This document shows positions 6,332-6,980 of a stretch of 6,980 nucleotides of DNA, piece after piece (the first letter of the stretch is position 1; every line of letters starts with the position of its first letter). The notes under the pieces were generated by a model that was given only the letters and a program-made list of their open reading frames with translations, made no database searches and had not been told where the DNA came from. The position numbers were made by a program, and so were the translations under genes. Source of the stretch: GW2011-AR15 sp964512765 (GTDB lineage: Archaea > Nanobdellota > Nanobdellia > Woesearchaeales > GW2011-AR15); assembly GCA_964512765.1 (NCBI GenBank), contig CAZEKF010000032.1, forward strand, positions 1 to 6,980, read 5' to 3'.

Positions 6332-6494
6332 TTAATCATTTAGTTTTTTCAAATCAAATATTAAACGTCTTACAGAATCTTTTATTAACTCAGTTCTACT
6401 TCGATAGCCAAATTCATTATTGTATTATTATTTTATCAATTTCATCTATTAGTTCTTTTGGTAAAGCAAAAGTTACATAACCTTGACGAGCCAT
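6332..6494 (-). pseudogene. Ribbon-helix-helix (CopG/Arc-like) regulator split by a one-base frameshift
   Basis: From ATG 6494 the minus strand encodes 25 residues (strand GYVTFALP, then helix KELIDEIDKIIIQ) and hits TAA at 6417-6419. Skipping one base (T at 6419) opens the next frame: NEFGYRSRTELIKDSV, then RRLIFDLKKLND, stop at 6332-6334. Joined, the product is 53 aa with the layout of a small archaeal RHH DNA-binding protein: a beta strand for DNA contact, helix A, an FGYRSRTE turn and helix B. RHH proteins act as dimers on tandem or inverted operators. An excellent Shine-Dalgarno (AGGTGATT, 6498-6505) precedes the ATG. The break could be a real inactivating indel, a sequencing or assembly error in the AT-rich stretch, or programmed +1 shifting; the last is least likely. 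It sits divergent from the plus-strand operon at 6684, beside a tandem repeat that could be its operator. Confidence 0.8.
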
Positions 6495-6497
6495 AAT

Positions 6498-6505
6498 AAT
6501 CACCT
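6498..6505 (-). promoter_or_regulatory. Strong Shine-Dalgarno for the RHH gene
   Basis: The minus strand reads AGGTGATT, then ATT, then ATG 6494. This is the best match to the complement of the archaeal 16S 3' tail in the window. It supports the RHH frame as a genuine gene start despite its short first reading frame. Confidence 0.75.
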
Positions 6506-6546
6506 ATATTTAGCAAAAACTGACGTATTGAACCTTAATAACGTTA

Positions 6547-6604
6547 ATCAGGAACACATAATGGCGCTTGTACCTATCAGGAACTCATACTGGTCTTTGT
6601 ACCT
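6547..6604. repeat. Two tandem 29-bp imperfect direct repeats, candidate operator
   Basis: Copy 1 is 6547-6575 and copy 2 is 6576-6604, directly abutting, with 24 of 29 positions identical. Each begins ATCAGGAAC and ends TTGTACCT. The half-sites AGGAAC and GTACCT are nearly inverted, so the junction (6570-6584) reads GTACCTATCAGGAAC, an imperfect dyad. The array ends six bases before the TATA box at 6610, in the space between the divergent RHH gene and the plus-strand operon, where an archaeal activator or repressor would bind. Confidence 0.75.
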
Positions 6605-6609
6605 AAAAA

Positions 6610-6617
6610 TTTATATA
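6610..6617 (+). promoter_or_regulatory. TATA box for the plus-strand operon
   Basis: TTTATATA preceded by the BRE-like CTAAAAA (6603-6609). Transcription would start near 6638-6642, giving a leader of about 45 nt without an obvious Shine-Dalgarno. A second box-like TTTATAAA at 6642-6649 would instead start near 6670 and give an almost leaderless mRNA. Confidence 0.65.
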
Positions 6618-6666
6618 GTAGTATCACATTAAATTCAAGTATTTATAAAAAAATAACATTAAACCA

Positions 6667-6683
6667 TTAAACATAATGTTTAA
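6667..6683. promoter_or_regulatory. Perfect 17-bp dyad abutting the start codon
   Basis: TTAAACAT (6667-6674), one A, then ATGTTTAA (6676-6683), followed at once by ATG 6684. It is either an operator at the transcription start or a leader hairpin affecting initiation. AT-rich dyads can arise by chance, but perfect 8-bp arms directly against a start codon are notable. Confidence 0.45.
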
Positions 6684-6923
6684 ATGAAAAACGAAAAAGA
6701 TATTCCGAGGTCACTAATCACAGTTCTTGTTGTTTTAGTAGTAGCAATAATAATAGTAGGAACTTTAACAATAGTATCAGAAATGACAAACCTTAATACC
6801 GCACCAACCTATAAAGGTCAAGGTTCTTCTTCTGCCAAAGTAAAGTTTGAAGTTCTTGAAAAAAACGAACCTGCAACAGGAAAAGTCACGTTTACAATTA
6901 AAGAAAACCCCGAGGCTGGATAA
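6684..6923 (+). CDS. Small single-helix membrane protein with short extracellular domain
   Basis: A 79-aa protein. A charged start (MKNEKDIPR) precedes a long hydrophobic helix at about 10-32 (SLITVLVVLVVAIIIVGTLT). A polar domain follows with two predicted beta strands (KVKFEVLE, GKVTFTI), ending ENPEAG. The charge layout suggests the N-terminus inside and the C-terminal part outside. It resembles the N-terminal helices of archaeal pilin-like proteins, but no prepilin-peptidase cleavage site (basic residue-Gly before the helix) is visible. It could equally be a plain membrane-anchored surface protein. Three bases separate its stop from the next ATG, so the two genes form an operon. There is no clear Shine-Dalgarno; the TATA box at 6610 and the dyad at 6667 suggest regulated expression. 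The family was not recognised. Confidence 0.75.
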   Translation: MKNEKDIPRSLITVLVVLVVAIIIVGTLTIVSEMTNLNTAPTYKGQGSSSAKVKFEVLEKNEPATGKVTFTIKENPEAG

Positions 6924-6926
6924 AAA

Positions 6927-6980
6927 ATGGATGATATATCAAATAGAACACTTGCAATTTTATTGATTACAGCGATTGTT
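6927..6980 (+). CDS. N-terminus of a second membrane-anchored protein (3' end outside window)
   Basis: ATG 6927 starts three bases after the preceding stop and stays open for 18 codons to the window edge (MDDISNRTLAILLITAIV). A short charged start is followed by a hydrophobic segment beginning at residue 9, much like the upstream 79-aa protein (IPRSLITVL versus ISNRTLAIL). This suggests a related pair of anchored surface or pilin-like proteins. A weak GAGG at 6912-6915 may assist initiation. Only the N-terminal helix is visible, so function cannot be assigned. Confidence 0.65.
   Translation, partial: MDDISNRTLAILLITAIV

Noticed and set aside
6417..6494. A genuine 25-aa microprotein ending at the first TAA
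   Set aside because: The downstream frame continues the RHH fold exactly where the first frame stops, so a split RHH gene explains the sequence better.
6684..6980. Archaellin or type IV pilin genes
   Set aside because: The N-terminal helices are similar in style, but no prepilin-peptidase site is visible in either protein, so only a generic membrane-anchored call is made.

Overview
The window looks like a piece of an AT-rich archaeal chromosome, most plausibly from a DPANN lineage of the Woesearchaeota/Pacearchaeota type. The clues are TTTAAATA/TTTATATA boxes with purine-rich BRE-like flanks, oligo-T termination without strong hairpins, G-rich Shine-Dalgarno sites, a PGF-pre-PGF domain (an archaeal surface-protein module), a W..W..C thrombospondin-1-like module, and a tiny ribbon-helix-helix regulator. 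The lineage is an inference from style; no rRNA or marker gene is present.

Nearly all coding capacity is for exported proteins. On the minus strand, in order of transcription from right to left, there are three units. (1) 6187-5180 is a 335-aa secreted Cys-rich/coiled-coil/EF-hand protein. (2) 5058-3193 is a 621-aa membrane-anchored surface protein with the same N-terminal Cys-rich module, two Ig-like domains, a TSP1-like module, a Ser/Gly stalk, a PGF-pre-PGF domain and a C-terminal membrane helix. (3) 3014 to beyond position 1 is a two-gene operon: a 185-aa, sequon-rich, membrane-anchored protein overlaps by ATGA with a very large Cys/Asp-rich protein. The latter reads open for 820 codons, leaves the window, and carries a GATase1/ThuA-like N-domain, thrombospondin-3 repeats, a MopE-type metal-binding motif and a 75-bp tandem repeat array. 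Each unit has its own TATA box with a shared CTTTAAATA core. Units 1 and 2 end in T-tracts; the end of unit 3 lies outside the window.

The right end (6188-6980) is a divergent control region. A ribbon-helix-helix gene on the minus strand (6494-6332), with an excellent Shine-Dalgarno, is split by a one-base frameshift. Beside it lies a 29-bp tandem direct repeat (6547-6604) immediately upstream of the TATA box of a plus-strand operon. That operon starts with two small single-helix membrane proteins, the second cut by the window edge, and a perfect 17-bp dyad sits against the first start codon.

Taken together this resembles a cell-surface/adhesion locus, with calcium-binding, disulfide-rich and stalk modules built from shared parts, next to a candidate RHH-controlled operon. 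The functional link between the two halves is inference only.
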